A DNA stretch of 64,000 nucleotides from NCBI RefSeq assembly GCF_028372415.1, contig NC_092874.1, positions 115,154,744 through 115,218,743 of the forward strand, written 5' to 3'. The stretch's first letter is position 1. Every line of letters starts with the position of its first letter. Positions 63,740 to 64,000 of this stretch are shown one piece after another. The position numbers were made by a program, and so were the translations under genes. Origin of the DNA: Notamacropus eugenii (taxonomy: Eukaryota > Chordata > Mammalia > Diprotodontia > Macropodidae). A model generated the notes under the pieces. It had not been told where the DNA came from, did not search any database, and saw only the letters and a program-made list of their open reading frames with translations.

Positions 63740-64000
63740 CCAATAGCTGAAATGATCAAAGTCAGTTTTCAAAAGAAATGAAGCTTAATAATCATATGAA
63801 AGAATGCTACAAATTATTACTGAGAGAAATAGCAATTAAAACTAGTTTTTACCTCATCTAGAGTGGCAAAGACAACAAAAAAAAAAGAAAAACTTTACAT
63901 TTGAGAGGCGTGGTGGGAAGACAGGCACACAAATGTACTGTTGGTGGAGCTTAGGAAGTAGAATCATTTGGAATTATTAGAAAATTAGAAAAGCCAGGCA
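63740..64000 (+). mobile_element. L1 ORF2 3' part (runs off the window)
   Basis: GTCAGTTTTCAAAAGAAATG, AGAGAAATAGCAATTAAAAC, TGTACTGTTGGTGGAGCTTA. Diverged copy of the same L1 segment as 9780-10030. Confidence 0.7.

Larger units (their letters stand above)
44866..64000 (-). other. BPGM: Last intron of BPGM (partial)
   Basis: Inferred from the acceptor at 44866. No second BPGM exon is visible between here and the window end; the expected upstream coding exon of about 600 bases would leave a minus-strand frame of about 200 codons, and none exists. The intron is therefore at least 19.1 kb. It holds the repeats listed separately. Confidence 0.85.

Noticed and set aside
1-64000. CRISPR array, bacterial operon or prophage-type system
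   Set aside because: The recurrent repeats are dispersed SINEs and LINEs with target duplications, not spaced direct repeats. There are no ribosome-binding sites or operon-like frames. The window is vertebrate DNA.
44866-64000. Second BPGM coding exon
   Set aside because: No minus-strand frame of about 200 codons with the mutase RHGE motif is present, so it must lie beyond the window.

Overview
This is a gene-poor stretch of a mammalian nuclear genome, almost certainly a marsupial. The evidence is the repeat content: many copies of a tRNA-headed SINE whose 3' tail matches an RTE (BovB-like) LINE, MAR1/MIR-type CORE-SINEs, L2 and CR1/L3 LINE fragments, and marsupial-type L1 3' ends. I cannot fix the species from the sequence. 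Family names here come from recognition by eye, not from a database search.

Only one exon can be assigned to a known gene. On the minus strand, 44865-44693 encodes the C-terminal 56 residues of bisphosphoglycerate mutase (BPGM). It has a good splice acceptor on its upstream side and a short 3' UTR with poly(A) signals. Everything from 44866 to 64000 is therefore taken to be the last BPGM intron. The exon with the catalytic residues is not in the window and should lie beyond 64000. The bases below about 44560 are the 3' flank of BPGM. If gene order is as in other mammals (BPGM followed by CALD1, same orientation), this is the BPGM-CALD1 intergenic region; that is inference.

Layout: 1-11.1 kb holds SINEs, hAT-type MITEs and a nested L1 cluster (8.9-11.1 kb). 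11.1-26.5 kb is dense in L2, MIR, CR1/L3 and SINE copies, often inserted into one another. 26.5-37.7 kb has more of the same plus a GATA/GACA satellite, (AC)n and (TG)n tracts and one RTE LINE end. 38.3-44.5 kb is relatively repeat-poor. In the intron, 44.9-54 kb is fairly repeat-poor, while 54-64 kb is rich in L1, L2 and SINEs and holds one clear solo LTR (61960-62558) with a 6-bp target duplication inside an older MIR.

No complete gene, RNA gene, CRISPR array or novel multi-gene system is visible. The most useful observations are the BPGM terminal exon with a poly(A) hexamer one base after its stop, the readable nesting of transposons of different ages, an internally deleted L1 inside an older opposite-strand L1, a strong CTCF-like site at 3671-3689, and two small unassigned frames with signal-peptide-like starts.
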